Source: Rhodoferax ferrireducens (GTDB taxonomy: Bacteria; Pseudomonadota; Gammaproteobacteria; Burkholderiales; Burkholderiaceae_C). Taken from it: a DNA stretch of 64,000 bases. The stretch is taken from assembly GCA_002083775.1 (NCBI GenBank), contig MTEI01000013.1, positions 1-64,000 on the forward strand, in the 5' to 3' direction. The notes below the pieces were generated by a model. That model saw nothing but the letters and a program-made list of their open reading frames with translations. It had not been told where the DNA came from and did not search any database. This document shows positions 33,377-44,946 of the stretch, piece after piece. How positions within the stretch are numbered: position 1 is the first letter of the stretch; every line of letters begins with the position of its first letter. The position numbers and the translations under genes were made by a program.

Positions 33377-35632
33377 ACTTTTACGGCTTTTATCTTTGGA
33401 TTTGGCCGCTGCAGGTGAGCGCCGGGCAGATGGCGCTCCGGGCACAGACGGCCTGGGCGCGCGCGCCAGTGGCTCAGAAATTTTGCGGCTGCGCCGACCC
33501 GAAGGCAAAGCATCTGAATCAGCATCAAACACCGTGCGCTCGTTGCCGTCACCCTTGTCCTTGATTGCGCGCGACACCAGCGCCTCACCCTCCTGCACCA
33601 GCCTGAAGTCAATGCGCCGCCCGTCCAGATCCACCCGGCTGACCTGCACCCGCACCCGGGTGCCCAGTGCGTATCGCATGCCAGTGCGCTCGCCGCGCAA
33701 CTCCTGGCGCGCTTCGTCAAAGCGGTAATACTCACCGCCGAGCTCGGTGATGTGCACCAGACCTTCCACATACATCGCGTCCAGCGTGACAAACAGGCCA
33801 AAGGTGGTGACCGAACTGACCACACCGCCAAACTCCTCGCCCAGGTGCTCACGCATGTATTTGCATTTGAGCCAGGCTTCCACATCGCGGCTGGCTTCGT
33901 CGGCGCGGCGCTCGTTGGCGCTGCAATGCAGACCGGCCGACTGCCAGGCCAACATGTCAGCACTCAGCTTGCGCGGCTTTTGACCGGGCTCGGCCACCTT
34001 GGAGGCCAGATTTTTCTCTAGCCGCTTCGATAGTTTGGCGTGCGCCTCACCCGGGGTGGGCAAGACTGGCAGGGCGTATTTGGTCTTGGCCAGAATTGCC
34101 TTGATGACCCGATGCACCAACAGATCAGGGTAGCGCCGGATCGGGCTGGTGAAATGTGTGTAGGCCTCAAACGCCAGGCCAAAGTGGCCACTGTTGACGG
34201 GTGTGTAGATCGCCTGCTGCATGGAGCGCAGCAGCATCGAATGGATCTGCGCCGCATCCGGCCGGTCTTTGGTGGCGTTGGCAATCGCCTGGAACTCACC
34301 CGGTGATGGATCGTCGCTGATGGTCAGGCCCACGCCGGTGATCTTCAAGTAATTGCGCAGCACCTCTTTTTTCTCGGGCGTCGGGCCTTCGTGCACGCGG
34401 TACAGACCGGCGTGTTTGCTCTGGGCGATGAAATCTGCGCTGCAGACGTTGGCCGCCAGCATGGCTTCTTCGATCAGCTTGTGCGCGTCGTTGCGGGTGC
34501 GCGGCACGATTTTTTCGATGTGCCCGGCCTCGTCACAAACGATCTGCGTCTCGACCGTTTCAAAGTCCACCGCACCACGTCGCGCGCGCGACTTGAGCAG
34601 CGCGTGGTACACGTCATGCAGGTTGATCAGGTCACCAATGCGGTCTTTGCGCTTGAGCGCTTCCGGCCCACGGGTGTTGGACAGAATCGCCGCCACCTCG
34701 GTGTAGGTGAAGCGCGCGTGGCTGAACATCACCGCCGGGTAAAACTGGTAGGCCGAGACTTCACCGTCTTCAGACACCAGCATATCGCAGACCATGCACA
34801 GCCGTTCCACGTCAGGGTTCAGCGAACACAAGCCGTTGGACAGCTTCTCGGGCAGCATCGGAATGACGCGGCGCGGAAAATACACGCTGGTGGCGCGGTC
34901 GTAGGCATCCACATCGATGGCCGAGCCATTTTCCACGTAGTGGCTCACATCGGCAATCGCAACCAGCAGGCGCCAGCCGGAGGTGGCCGCCCTGCCCTTG
35001 CCGATTTTGGTCGGTTCACAGTAAACAGCGTCATCAAAGTCACGCGCGTCTTCGCCGTCAATGGTGACCAGCGGCACATCGGTCAAGTCCACGCGTTGGC
35101 GTTTGTCCTGCGGGCGCACCTTGTCGGGCAGAGCACGCGCCTGGGCAATGCAGGCTTCTGTGAACTCATGCGGCACGCTGTACTTGCGCACGGCAATTTC
35201 GATCTCCATGCCGGGGTCGTCAATCTCACCCAGCACTTCTTTGACACGGCCAATCGGCTGGCCAAACAGCGAAGGTGGTTCGGTCAGTTCCACCACCACC
35301 ACTTGCCCTGCCTTGGCCGGGCCGGTGGCGGTTTTGGGAATCATGATGTCCTGCCCGTAGCGCTTGTCTTCGGGGGCCACGATCCAGATGCCGCTTTCGT
35401 GTAGCAGACGGCCAATGATGACCTGGCTGCTGCGCTCCACAATTTCAACCACCCGACCTTCGGGGCGGCCTTTGCGGTCACTGCGAACGATGCGTACCTT
35501 GACGCGATCTTTGTGCAGCACCGCACGCATTTCATTGGGGGGGAGATAAATGTCTGACTCGCCGTCGTCGCGGGTCACAAAGCCGTGGCCATCGCGATGA
35601 CCTTGCACGACACCTTCAACTTCTTCCAGCAA
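33368..35632 (-). CDS. rnr: ribonuclease R
   Basis: RNB domain (VTIDGEDARDFDDAVYCE), CSD and S1 domains; the only Met in the ORF N-terminus lies inside tRNA-Leu, so a TTG start at 35632 is proposed. Confidence 0.93.
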   Translation of the reverse strand: MLEEVEGVVQGHRDGHGFVTRDDGESDIYLPPNEMRAVLHKDRVKVRIVRSDRKGRPEGRVVEIVERSSQVIIGRLLHESGIWIVAPEDKRYGQDIMIPKTATGPAKAGQVVVVELTEPPSLFGQPIGRVKEVLGEIDDPGMEIEIAVRKYSVPHEFTEACIAQARALPDKVRPQDKRQRVDLTDVPLVTIDGEDARDFDDAVYCEPTKIGKGRAATSGWRLLVAIADVSHYVENGSAIDVDAYDRATSVYFPRRVIPMLPEKLSNGLCSLNPDVERLCMVCDMLVSEDGEVSAYQFYPAVMFSHARFTYTEVAAILSNTRGPEALKRKDRIGDLINLHDVYHALLKSRARRGAVDFETVETQIVCDEAGHIEKIVPRTRNDAHKLIEEAMLAANVCSADFIAQSKHAGLYRVHEGPTPEKKEVLRNYLKITGVGLTISDDPSPGEFQAIANATKDRPDAAQIHSMLLRSMQQAIYTPVNSGHFGLAFEAYTHFTSPIRRYPDLLVHRVIKAILAKTKYALPVLPTPGEAHAKLSKRLEKNLASKVAEPGQKPRKLSADMLAWQSAGLHCSANERRADEASRDVEAWLKCKYMREHLGEEFGGVVSSVTTFGLFVTLDAMYVEGLVHITELGGEYYRFDEARQELRGERTGMRYALGTRVRVQVSRVDLDGRRIDFRLVQEGEALVSRAIKDKGDGNERTVFDADSDALPSGRRSRKISEPLARAPRPSVPGAPSARRSPAAAKSKDKSRKSRR

Positions 35633-35682
35633 CGCGCTGGTTTGCTTACTATTTTTGATATACTGCCTTTCTTTCCTGAAAT

Positions 35683-35767
<85 letters not shown>

Positions 35768-35819
35768 ATATAAATGAAATCTGATTCGTTTTGATGTCAA
35801 AAATCAGATGGGTTTGAAC

Positions 35820-35853
35820 AAAAGGCTGCTGTAAAAACAGTAGCCTTTTTGTT
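35820..35853 (+). terminator. terminator downstream of tRNA-Leu
   Basis: AAAAGGCTGCTGTAAAAACAGTAGCCTTTTT hairpin with T-run. Confidence 0.75.
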
Positions 35854-35878
35854 TGGGAAAACGCTGTCAACGTGGGTG

Positions 35879-37273
35879 TCAAAACGGCTGCGCAATCAGG
35901 TCATGGCCCTGAGCCTGAACAATTCGCGCCTTGGTAAATTCACCCACCTTGAGCGTCTTGCTGATTTTCTCAGGCGGCAACAATTTCACCGTGCCATCAA
36001 TCTCTGGCGCATCGGCATAAGTGCGGCCCAAGCCTCCTTTTTTGCCCAGCCCTGGCGCATGGTCCACCAAAATCTGCATCGTGGCACCCACGCGCTGTTG
36101 CAGCTTGGCGGCTGACACCGCTTCGGCCACAGCCATGAAAGCCGCACGGCGCTCTTCGCGCACCACCTCGGGCAACAAGCCCGGCAAATCGTTGGCCGTC
36201 GCACCCTTGACCGGACTGTAGGCAAAACACCCTGCACGGTCAATTTTCGCTTCCTGCATGAAGTTCAGCAGGTGCGCAAACTCTTCCTCGGTTTCACCCG
36301 GAAAGCCGGCAATAAAGGTGCTGCGAATCACGATCTCAGGGCAGGCTTCGCGCCAGCGCTGGATGCGCTCCAGATTTTTCTCGCCACTGGCGGGGCGCTT
36401 CATGCGTTTGAGCACGTCCGGGTGGCTATGCTGAAACGGCACGTCCAGATACGGCAATACCAGGCCTGAGGCCATCAGCGGCAGAATCTCGTCCACGCTC
36501 GGGTACGGGTAAACATAGTGCAATCGCACCCAGGCACCATAAGTTTGCGCCATTTCGCCCAGGGTTTGCGTCAACTCGAACAAGCGGGTTTTGATCGGCT
36601 TGCCATTCCAAAACCCGGTGCGGTACTGCACATCCACACCGTAAGCCGAGGTGTCCTGGCTGATCACCAGCAACTCTTTCACGCCGCCTTCAAACAGGGC
36701 TTGCGCCTCTTTGAGCACATCGCCAATCGGCCGCGACACCAGGTCACCGCGCATGGACGGAATGATGCAAAACGTGCAACGGTGGTTACAGCCTTCGCTG
36801 ATCTTGATGTAGGCGTAATGCCGGGGCGTGAGTTTGATACCCGCACTGCCAAACGCATTGGGCACCAGGTCCAGAAACGGATCGTGCGGCTTGGGCAAGT
36901 GCAGGTGCACCGCGTCCATCACCTCTTGCGTGGCTTGCGGGCCGGTCACGGCCAGCACGCTGGGATGCATCTGGCGCACCAGATTGCCACCCGCATCACC
37001 GGCTTTGGCACCCAGGCAACCGGTGACGATCACCTTGCCGTTTTCAGCCAGGGCTTCACCAATGGTGTCCAGGCTCTCTTTGACGGCATCGTCAATGAAA
37101 CCACAGGTGTTGACGATCACCAGATCGGCACCCTGAAAGGTTTTGACGGTTTGATAACCCTCGGCGCTGAGTTGTGTCAGGATCAACTCGGAGTCGGTCA
37201 GCGCCTTGGCGCAGCCCAGACTGACAAAACCAACCTTGGGCGCTTGCACCCCTTGCAGAGTCACACTGTTCAT
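35879..37273 (-). CDS. rimO: ribosomal protein S12 methylthiotransferase RimO
   Basis: [41 protein letters not shown] radical SAM motif. Confidence 0.97.
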   Translation of the reverse strand: MNSVTLQGVQAPKVGFVSLGCAKALTDSELILTQLSAEGYQTVKTFQGADLVIVNTCGFIDDAVKESLDTIGEALAENGKVIVTGCLGAKAGDAGGNLVRQMHPSVLAVTGPQATQEVMDAVHLHLPKPHDPFLDLVPNAFGSAGIKLTPRHYAYIKISEGCNHRCTFCIIPSMRGDLVSRPIGDVLKEAQALFEGGVKELLVISQDTSAYGVDVQYRTGFWNGKPIKTRLFELTQTLGEMAQTYGAWVRLHYVYPYPSVDEILPLMASGLVLPYLDVPFQHSHPDVLKRMKRPASGEKNLERIQRWREACPEIVIRSTFIAGFPGETEEEFAHLLNFMQEAKIDRAGCFAYSPVKGATANDLPGLLPEVVREERRAAFMAVAEAVSAAKLQQRVGATMQILVDHAPGLGKKGGLGRTYADAPEIDGTVKLLPPEKISKTLKVGEFTKARIVQAQGHDLIAQPF

Positions 37274-37293
37274 GCCTTGCTATTTTTCAAATG

Positions 37294-37833
37294 TCAGGGG
37301 TTGCTTTTGATACCAAAAGCGCCCAGCAACTGCCCGGTTTGTTTGTGCATCTGTTCCTGCATCTGGGAGAGCATATTTTTGGACTGCTCCAAGCTGCCCC
37401 CCAGCATGGCTTGCAACACCGGGGGCTGCAAATTCATAAACTGCGACCACATCTCTGGCGTGAAACCCTTCGATTGCTCTGCAAACCGGGTCTGCACATC
37501 GATCAGCGACTGGATGTTTTTCTCAAGGTAACCGCCCAGCATGCTTTGCATGGAGTGACCATAAAAGCGAATGAGGCTCTCAAGCACCGGGGCGGTAAAC
37601 ATGGGTGAGCCGCTCGCCTCTTCTTCCAGAATGATCTGCAACAGGATGCTGCGCGTGATGTTTTCGCCGGTTTTCACGTCCAGCACCTCAAACGGCTCAC
37701 GCTTCATCACCAGGGCCTTGACCTCGGACAACGTGATGTAGCTGGAGGTGATGGTGTCGTACAACCGACGGTTGGGATACTTCTTGATGATGCGTTGCGG
37801 GCCTTGCTCCGGGGCAGCGATAGCGTTATTCAT
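37294..37833 (-). CDS. phaR: polyhydroxyalkanoate synthesis repressor PhaR
   Basis: RIIKKYPNRRLYDTITSSYITLSEVKALV. Confidence 0.94.
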   Translation of the reverse strand: MNNAIAAPEQGPQRIIKKYPNRRLYDTITSSYITLSEVKALVMKREPFEVLDVKTGENITRSILLQIILEEEASGSPMFTAPVLESLIRFYGHSMQSMLGGYLEKNIQSLIDVQTRFAEQSKGFTPEMWSQFMNLQPPVLQAMLGGSLEQSKNMLSQMQEQMHKQTGQLLGAFGIKSNP

Positions 37834-38062
37834 TGGTCATCCTGAGGCTCATCATGAGCACGGTTAAATCACTTGGAACTGATATAGATTGTATGAACTG
37901 ACTACCGGCTGACCTGTCGAGGTTTACCCTTGCAACAGCAGACTCCCAAGCTTCTACATGGTAGCGCTGCACTGCTTTGCCAAGCAACAAACAAAACAGA
38001 AAAGAAACGATTTTTGGATACCAGGTTTTGCGGTCTGAATTTGACATCGTTCAGAAAACCTT

Positions 38063-38138
38063 GGTAGGCGCGATTGGACTCGAACCAACGACCCCCACCA
38101 TGTCAAGGTGGTGCTCTAACCAGCTGAGCTACGCGCCT
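38063..38138 (-). tRNA. tRNA-Val (anticodon GAC)
   Basis: Reverse complement AGGCGCGTAGCTCAGCTGGTTAGAGCACCACCTTGACATGGTGGGGGTCGTTGGTTCGAGTCCAATCGCGCCTACC. Confidence 0.94.
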
Positions 38139-38244
38139 GAGATATTCAGGAAAACCGCAAGTATAGCGTCAAAAACTTGGCGGCCACGCCATCACGAAGT
38201 AGCCTTTTGAAAATTTGGCCGCAAACCGCCCGTTTTCTCACCCC

Positions 38245-39372
38245 TCAAGCCGTGATGTCGCGCCGAGATCGAATGCTGGCAATGATGTCTGGTACCTCGA
38301 AAACCGCACGATTGGTGATTTGCCGAACCCGCGCCTGAAACGCTGGCAACTGCCTGGTCAACTCATCTACCGCCCCGCTCACTGTGCGAAAACTGCGACT
38401 CACCACGCCAAGCCCGTTTGAACGCACCCAGTCTGTGTTCCAGCGCTCCTGAGGCATGGTCCAGGCATTGCGTGTGGTGATCACCGGCAAACCCATGTGA
38501 ATCGCCTCACTCAGGCTGGCCGGGCCGGGTTTGCCCACAAAGAAATCTGCCAAAAACATCCAGTGGTTCACCCCTTCAGTGAAATCGACCACGATTCGGG
38601 GTGCCCGGCTGGGCATGGCGCGCAGCGCTTGCGCCAGCGCGACATTTCTGCCACACATCAGGATCAAAGGTGTATCCGGCAAACGGGCTGCGATGCGCTT
38701 CATCGTCGCCGAGCCATAGCCGCCAAACATGACAAGGCCCACGGCCTGATCGTCTGGCAAACCCAACTCGCGCCGCCGCGCCGTTCGGTCCATGGGCACT
38801 GGCTGATAAAAAGCCGGGGACAAAATCATCCCAGATGCGCGATGAACACGATCTGGCGCACAACCCGCTGCCAAAGCTTGTGCTGCGGCATGGTCAGTGC
38901 CACACACCACATGCTGCGGCTGATCGGGTTCGATCCAGAAGGCGGGCGGGTGATCGGCCATGTCCGTCAGTACCGTGATAAAGGGCGTTTGCGGCTGGGT
39001 GCGGCGCAGGCTTTCACACAGCGCCCGGTTGAAGTTGGGAATCAACGAGACCACCACATCGGGCCGCGCGCGCTGCCAATAGGGCTGCAATCGCTTGAGC
39101 AAGGCGGGATGACTCAGCCGAATCAGCATCTGAAACACTTTGAGTTCTTGCGCCATACCCAAAGTCAGCCCGTTGGCCAACAGTTTGTTGTAAAGATCCT
39201 CGGGCCGAAAGTGAAAGGTGGCAAAAAAGCGGGCCTGCGGGTCCAGCATGTCCACCAGATTGACCAGACGGACCTCCCACGGGCGGTCTTGCATGACCTG
39301 CTGCAGCGCCTTGGCTGCCGCCCGATGGCCCCCGCCTGCGTTGAAATAGATCAGGTCAATGCGGGTGACCAT
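38245..39372 (-). CDS. MGDG-synthase/MurG-like glycosyltransferase
   Basis: YFNAGGGHRAAAKALQQVM; VGKPGPASLSEAIHMGLPVI donor-binding motif. Confidence 0.8.
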   Translation of the reverse strand: MVTRIDLIYFNAGGGHRAAAKALQQVMQDRPWEVRLVNLVDMLDPQARFFATFHFRPEDLYNKLLANGLTLGMAQELKVFQMLIRLSHPALLKRLQPYWQRARPDVVVSLIPNFNRALCESLRRTQPQTPFITVLTDMADHPPAFWIEPDQPQHVVCGTDHAAAQALAAGCAPDRVHRASGMILSPAFYQPVPMDRTARRRELGLPDDQAVGLVMFGGYGSATMKRIAARLPDTPLILMCGRNVALAQALRAMPSRAPRIVVDFTEGVNHWMFLADFFVGKPGPASLSEAIHMGLPVITTRNAWTMPQERWNTDWVRSNGLGVVSRSFRTVSGAVDELTRQLPAFQARVRQITNRAVFEVPDIIASIRSRRDITA

Positions 39373-39552
39373 GCGGGAGCGCGCGAGATGTGTGGCATAG
39401 GTAAAAATGTGGATGGCGGTTCAGGTCCCCGAAATTTAAGTGGACAGGATGGCAATGGCGTGACAAGCCGTTGACCCTTTTGACCCAGATCCGTTTGGAG
39501 CCGCATCCCGCGCACCCCGGGCTCGGGATGTGGCTTGGGACTGCGGTAATAA

Positions 39553-39574
39553 TTGACGTTTACGTTAACGTCAA
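39553..39574. promoter_or_regulatory. palindromic operator-like site upstream of SDR gene
   Basis: TTGACGTT-TACGTT-AACGTCAA, 8-bp arms, 23 bp before the start codon. Confidence 0.55.
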
Positions 39575-39596
39575 CCAACCAAAAGGAAACTCTCAC

Positions 39597-40355
39597 ATGG
39601 ATATCGCTAACAAGGTTTACATCGTCACCGGTGGCGCGTCTGGGCTGGGCGAAGGCACGGCCCGCATGCTTGCTGCCAAAGGCGGCACCGTGGTCATTGC
39701 CGACATGCAGGCTGACAAAGGCGAGGCCGTTGCCCAAAACATCGGGGGTGCTTTTGTCAAATGCGATGTCAGCAGTGAGGTCGATGCACAGGCGGTGGTC
39801 GCCAAAGCGGTGTCTTTGGGCAAACTGATGGGCTTGGTCAACTGCGCGGGCATTGCACCGGCTGAAAAAACTGTCGGAAAAAACGGGCCGCACACGTTGG
39901 CGACCTTCGGTAAGTGCATCACCGTAAACCTGATCGGCAGTTTCAACATGATTCGCCTGTGCGCCGATGCCATGGCAAAGAACGAACCTGAAGCCACCGG
40001 CGAGCGCGGTGTGCTGATCTCCACCGCCTCGGTGGCCGCCTATGACGGCCAGATGGGGCAAGCCGCCTACAGCGCCTCCAAGGGCGGCATTGTGGGCATG
40101 ACGCTGCCGATTGCCCGTGATCTGGCGCGCAACGGCATCCGCAACATGACGATTGCGCCCGGCATTTTTGGCACCCCGATGCTGTTTGGCATGCCGCAAG
40201 AGGTGCAGGATGCGTTGGCGGCCAACGTGCCTTTCCCATCACGCCTGGGCACGCCGCAAGACTACGCCAAGCTGGCCATCCATATTTTTGAGAACGACAT
40301 GCTCAACGGCGAGGTGATCCGCCTTGACGGCGCCATTCGCCTGGCACCGCGCTAG
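39597..40355 (+). CDS. SDR-family oxidoreductase, type II 3-hydroxyacyl-CoA dehydrogenase-like
   Basis: [60 protein letters not shown]. Confidence 0.88.
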   Translation: MDIANKVYIVTGGASGLGEGTARMLAAKGGTVVIADMQADKGEAVAQNIGGAFVKCDVSSEVDAQAVVAKAVSLGKLMGLVNCAGIAPAEKTVGKNGPHTLATFGKCITVNLIGSFNMIRLCADAMAKNEPEATGERGVLISTASVAAYDGQMGQAAYSASKGGIVGMTLPIARDLARNGIRNMTIAPGIFGTPMLFGMPQEVQDALAANVPFPSRLGTPQDYAKLAIHIFENDMLNGEVIRLDGAIRLAPR

Positions 40356-40444
40356 GCGCCCTGGCGGGGGCGGTGCGAACGGCACCGGTCCCTTTGCCAC
40401 CGGGAAGATCGGGCGCATGAGGCCGCGCTTCCTACAATCCCGCC

Positions 40445-42313
40445 ATGTCCATCCCGCAAACCTTTGTTCAGGAACTGCTCGCCCGCGCAGATGTGGTGGA
40501 GATTGTGGGCCGCTATGTGCAGCTCAAGAAGGGTGGCGCCAATTTCATGGGGCTGTGCCCGTTTCACAGCGAAAAATCACCGTCTTTTTCGGTCAGCCCG
40601 ACCAAACAGTTTTACCACTGCTTTGGCTGCGGCAAAACCGGCAACGCCATCAGTTTTTTGATGGAGCACGCCGGCATGAGTTTTGTCGAAGCGGTGCACG
40701 ACCTGGCCCAGCAGTTTGGCATGCAGGTGCCCGAAGATGACGCCAGCCCGCAAGACCGCGCCCGCGCCGCCGAGCAGCGGCAAAAACAGCACACTCTGAA
40801 CGATGTGTTGGAGAAAGCCTGCCGCGCCTACCAAAAGCAACTCAAAATCTCACCCCGCGCGGTGAGTTATTTCAAAGGCCGAGGTTTATCCGGGGTGGTG
40901 GCCAAACAATTTGGTCTGGGTTATGCGCCCGAGGGCTGGCGCAGCTTGGCCAGCGTCTTCCCGGCGTACGATGACCCGCTGCTGGTGGAAAGCGGCCTGG
41001 TGATTCTGAACGAAGAAGACGGTGGCGAAGCCAAGCGTTACGACCGCTTTCGCGACCGGGTCATGTTCCCGATCCGCAACATCAAGGGCGAATGCATCGG
41101 TTTTGGTGGGCGCGTGCTGGGCGACGACAAACCCAAGTACCTGAATTCCCCCGAAACGCCGGTGTTCAGCAAGGGCCGCGAGCTCTACGGCCTGTTTGAA
41201 GCCAGGGGCGCTTTGCGCGAACATGGTTACGCGCTGGTCACCGAAGGCTATATGGACGTGGTGGCACTGGCGCAACTGGGTTTTCCCAACGCCGTGGCCA
41301 CGCTGGGTACCGCCTGCACGGCGGAACACGTGCACAAACTGTTTCGTTTCACCGACTCGGTGGTGTTCAGTTTTGACGGCGACAGCGCGGGCAGGCGTGC
41401 CGCACGCAAGGCGCTGGACGCCGCCCTGCCGCTGGCCACCGATGTGCGCAGCGTCAAGTTTCTGTTTTTGCCGACAGAACATGACCCCGACAGCTTTATC
41501 CGCGAACATGGCAAAGACGCCTTTGCCCGCTATGTCAGCGAGGCCGTGCCGCTAAGCCGGTTTCTGCTGGACGCCGCCCGTGAAGGCTGCGACCTGCACA
41601 CCGCCGAAGGCCGCGCCCACCTGGCCAGCAACGCCAAACCCCTGTGGGAGCTGATGCCCGCAGGCGCCCTGAAGCAGCAACTTCTGACCGAAATTGCCGA
41701 CCTGGTGCAACTCTCCAGCCGGGAGCTCACCGATGTCTGGTACCCGGCACAAGCCAAAGCCAAGCCGCAGCGCCCGCGCAAGGACACTTATCAAAGTGAT
41801 AGCGACTACCGCAACAAGGACGAGGGCTACAGCCCGAAATCTTATAAATCCAAGGGCAGCCCCCGGCCTGCGGCCAATAGCCGCCTGCCCGCCAGCCGGG
41901 CCGACCACGCAGCGCGCATCTTGCTCGACAACATGGCTGCGCTGGAGGCCCTGTCTGCCGAAGACCATGGCCTGCTGTGTGGGCTGGAGGCACCTTACGG
42001 ACCACTGTTCAGCTGGCTGGAGGCGCAGTTTCATGAACACGGTGCGCAGCCTTGGGTGGCGTTGCGCGAGGGCCTGCAAGGCCATGAGAGTGAGGCTTTT
42101 GCCCTGAAACTGATGGCGGGTCATGAGCTGGGCGTAGCCGACGACGCGCTTGAGGCTGCCGCCGAGCTGCGCCACCTGCTCAACCGGATGCTGATCGAAC
42201 AGCTCAAAGCCGACGAAACCCAGGCCATTGAAGCCGCCAAGGCCAACCCCGCCGCCCTGCAGCGCTACCGTGAATTGCAGGCGCGCCGACTCGCGCTGGA
42301 ATCGGCGTCCTGA
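40445..42313 (+). CDS. dnaG: DNA primase
   Basis: Zn finger (LCPFHSEKSPSFSVSPTKQFYHCFGCGKTGNAISF), TOPRIM segment (VTEGYMDVVALAQLG). Confidence 0.97.
   Translation: MSIPQTFVQELLARADVVEIVGRYVQLKKGGANFMGLCPFHSEKSPSFSVSPTKQFYHCFGCGKTGNAISFLMEHAGMSFVEAVHDLAQQFGMQVPEDDASPQDRARAAEQRQKQHTLNDVLEKACRAYQKQLKISPRAVSYFKGRGLSGVVAKQFGLGYAPEGWRSLASVFPAYDDPLLVESGLVILNEEDGGEAKRYDRFRDRVMFPIRNIKGECIGFGGRVLGDDKPKYLNSPETPVFSKGRELYGLFEARGALREHGYALVTEGYMDVVALAQLGFPNAVATLGTACTAEHVHKLFRFTDSVVFSFDGDSAGRRAARKALDAALPLATDVRSVKFLFLPTEHDPDSFIREHGKDAFARYVSEAVPLSRFLLDAAREGCDLHTAEGRAHLASNAKPLWELMPAGALKQQLLTEIADLVQLSSRELTDVWYPAQAKAKPQRPRKDTYQSDSDYRNKDEGYSPKSYKSKGSPRPAANSRLPASRADHAARILLDNMAALEALSAEDHGLLCGLEAPYGPLFSWLEAQFHEHGAQPWVALREGLQGHESEAFALKLMAGHELGVADDALEAAAELRHLLNRMLIEQLKADETQAIEAAKANPAALQRYRELQARRLALESAS
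41788..41835 (+). repeat. 48-nt dispersed element in the dnaG linker
   Basis: TTAT-CAAAGTGA-TAGCGA-N18-GGGCTACAGCCC. Confidence 0.65.
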
Positions 42314-42358
42314 CCGCGATTCAAGGCGAGTCGCCCCAGCGTTTGGGCGAGAAAAAGG

Positions 42359-42364
42359 TATAAT
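42359..42364 (+). promoter_or_regulatory. candidate -10 box upstream of rpoD
   Basis: TATAAT in the dnaG-rpoD gap; no good -35 at 17 bp. Confidence 0.3.
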
Positions 42365-42582
42365 CCGCCGTTTTTCGCCCAGGCAAGCGCGACAGCAGCA
42401 CCTCCGGACCCGGCCAACACGATGCGTACAGATGCATCCGGCCACTTTGCCGCAAGGACTGCACACCAAATGTTCGCCCACCCGTCTTGCCGGACATTGC
42501 CCATTTTTGCGATGCTTTTCTAACCGCTGGTCTGCCCTCAGCGCTTCACATGCTTCGTTTTTCGTCGTTTTGAGGTTCACCC

Positions 42583-44907
42583 ATGCCTGCTTCCAAGCCA
42601 AAGACACCACCTGCTGCCGCAGCCAAGACCAGCGCTGTCAAAAAAACAGCCAGCAAACCTACCGAACCGAAAGAGCCCCTCGTGCCCGCATCCAAATCCA
42701 TCGTCAAACCCGTTGCTGAAGTTCAGGTTGAGCCCGTTGCCGAACCCGTCGTGAAGAAAAAAGTCACCAAGGCCCCCAAAGCCGCCGCCGCTGAGGCACC
42801 CGCCGCTGCCGGCGCCGGTGCCAAACGTGGCCGCAAACCGAAAGCGGGCAAAGAGGCTGCCGAAGTCGATGAGCTGGACATGTCCGACATCGAGGACGAT
42901 CTGGCGGGTGAGCCGGTGGTTGAAGTAACTGAAGCGACCGAGACCACCGAAAAAGTCAAACCCCTTCGCATGAAGATCAGCAAGGCCAAAGAGCGCGCCT
43001 TGATGAAAGAGTTTGGCCTGGATGAAACCGTGCTGTCTGAGGAAGACCTGGCCAAACGCCGTCTGCGCCTCAAAGCCCTGATCAAACTCGGCAAGACCCG
43101 TGGCTACCTGACCCACGGCGAAATCTCCGATCACCTGCCCGACAAGTTGGTGGATGCGGAAACCATGGAAGTGGTGATTTCCATGCTCAATGACATGGGT
43201 GTGGCGGTTTACGAACACACGCCTGATGCCGAAACTCTGCTGCTGAACCAGAACGGCCCCACCGCCGCCACAGAAGAAGAAGCCGAGGAAGAAGCCGAAG
43301 CCGCCTTGAGCACGGTAGACAGCGAGTTCGGCCGAACCACCGACCCGGTGCGTATGTACATGCGCGAAATGGGCACGGTCGAGCTGCTGACCCGCGAAGG
43401 CGAGATCGAGATCGCCAAACGCATCGAAGGTGGCCTGATGGCGATGATGGAAGCCATTTCCGCCTCGCCCGCCACCATCGAAGTGATCTTGCAGCTGGGT
43501 GAAGACATCCGCAGCGACAAGGTGGTCATCACCACCATCGTTGACGGTTTCACCAACCCCAACGAGGCCGACGATTACGTGGCCGAAGAAGACTTTGACG
43601 AATTTGATGCCGACGATGACGACGACGGCAAGGGCGGCTCCAAAGCGCTGACCAAAAAGCTCGAAGAGCTGAAAAAAGAAGCCATGAGCCGCTTCGACCG
43701 CATGCGCGAGCATTTCGAGAAAATCCACGCGATCTACGAGAAGGAGGGTTATGGCACACCCGCGTATCAGAAGACCCAGCGCGCCCTGTCAGACGAGCTG
43801 ATGTCGATCCGCTTCACCGCCAAAACCATCGAAAAACTCTGCGACATGGTGCGTGGGCAGGTGGACGACGTGCGCAAGAAAGAGCGCGAACTGCGCCGCA
43901 TCATCGTCGACAAATGCGGCTACCCGCAGGCCAACTTCATTGTCGAGTTCAGTGGCCGTGACAAACACCACAACAAGGTCGCCAGCCATTTGCTGGATCT
44001 GAAATGGATCGAGAAACAGGCCGCTGCAGGCAAGGCCTGGAGCGCGACCATGGGCCGCAACATCCCGCCGGTTCAGGAGTTGCAACAGCGCCTGATCGAC
44101 CTGCAAGCCAAGGTGGTGGTGCCGCTGGACCAGCTCAAGGACATCAATAAGCGCATGAACGAAGGCGAATACGCCTCCCGTGCGGCCAAAAAAGAGATGA
44201 TCGAGGCCAACTTGCGGCTGGTGATCTCGATCGCCAAAAAGTACACCAACCGTGGTCTGCAGTTTCTTGACTTGATCCAGGAAGGCAACATCGGCCTGAT
44301 GAAGGCGGTGGACAAGTTCGAATACCGTCGCGGCTACAAATTCAGTACCTACGCCACCTGGTGGATTCGCCAGGCCATCACCCGCAGCATCGCCGACCAG
44401 GCGCGCACCATCCGGATTCCGGTGCACATGATCGAAACCATCAACAAGATGAACCGCATCAGCCGCCAGCACCTGCAGGAGTTTGGCTACGAGCCCGACG
44501 CATCCGTGCTGGCCGAACGTATGGAAATCCCCGAGGACAAGATCCGCAAGATCATGAAGATCGCCAAAGAGCCGATTTCCATGGAAACGCCGATTGGTGA
44601 CGATGACGACAGCCACCTGGGTGACTTCATCGAAGACGGCGCCAACACCGCCCCCATGGAAGCCGCGATGCAGGCCGGTCTGCGCGATGTGGTGAAAGAC
44701 ATTCTCGACAGCCTGACGCCGCGTGAAGCCAAGGTGCTGCGCATGCGTTTTGGCATCGAGATGACCAACGACCACACCCTCGAAGAAGTGGGCAAGCAGT
44801 TTGACGTGACGCGTGAACGCATCCGCCAGATCGAGGCCAAAGCGCTGCGCAAGCTCAAGCACCCCAGCCGCTCAGACAAGCTGCGCAGCTTTACAGACAA
44901 CCTTTAA
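42583..44907 (+). CDS. rpoD: RNA polymerase sigma-70 factor RpoD
   Basis: [88 protein letters not shown]. Confidence 0.98.
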   Translation: MPASKPKTPPAAAAKTSAVKKTASKPTEPKEPLVPASKSIVKPVAEVQVEPVAEPVVKKKVTKAPKAAAAEAPAAAGAGAKRGRKPKAGKEAAEVDELDMSDIEDDLAGEPVVEVTEATETTEKVKPLRMKISKAKERALMKEFGLDETVLSEEDLAKRRLRLKALIKLGKTRGYLTHGEISDHLPDKLVDAETMEVVISMLNDMGVAVYEHTPDAETLLLNQNGPTAATEEEAEEEAEAALSTVDSEFGRTTDPVRMYMREMGTVELLTREGEIEIAKRIEGGLMAMMEAISASPATIEVILQLGEDIRSDKVVITTIVDGFTNPNEADDYVAEEDFDEFDADDDDDGKGGSKALTKKLEELKKEAMSRFDRMREHFEKIHAIYEKEGYGTPAYQKTQRALSDELMSIRFTAKTIEKLCDMVRGQVDDVRKKERELRRIIVDKCGYPQANFIVEFSGRDKHHNKVASHLLDLKWIEKQAAAGKAWSATMGRNIPPVQELQQRLIDLQAKVVVPLDQLKDINKRMNEGEYASRAAKKEMIEANLRLVISIAKKYTNRGLQFLDLIQEGNIGLMKAVDKFEYRRGYKFSTYATWWIRQAITRSIADQARTIRIPVHMIETINKMNRISRQHLQEFGYEPDASVLAERMEIPEDKIRKIMKIAKEPISMETPIGDDDDSHLGDFIEDGANTAPMEAAMQAGLRDVVKDILDSLTPREAKVLRMRFGIEMTNDHTLEEVGKQFDVTRERIRQIEAKALRKLKHPSRSDKLRSFTDNL

Positions 44908-44946
44908 CCGGTGCTGGATGCCTCATCACGGGATGAGCGCCCTCGG

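Noticed and set aside
37977-38210. 77-aa plus-strand ORF (VGAIGLEPTTPTMSRWCSNQLSYAPE)
   Set aside because: Antisense of tRNA-Val; spurious.
42577-44862. Long minus-strand ORFs opposite rpoD
   Set aside because: Antisense shadows (FFGGGG/DLHHVAH-type composition).
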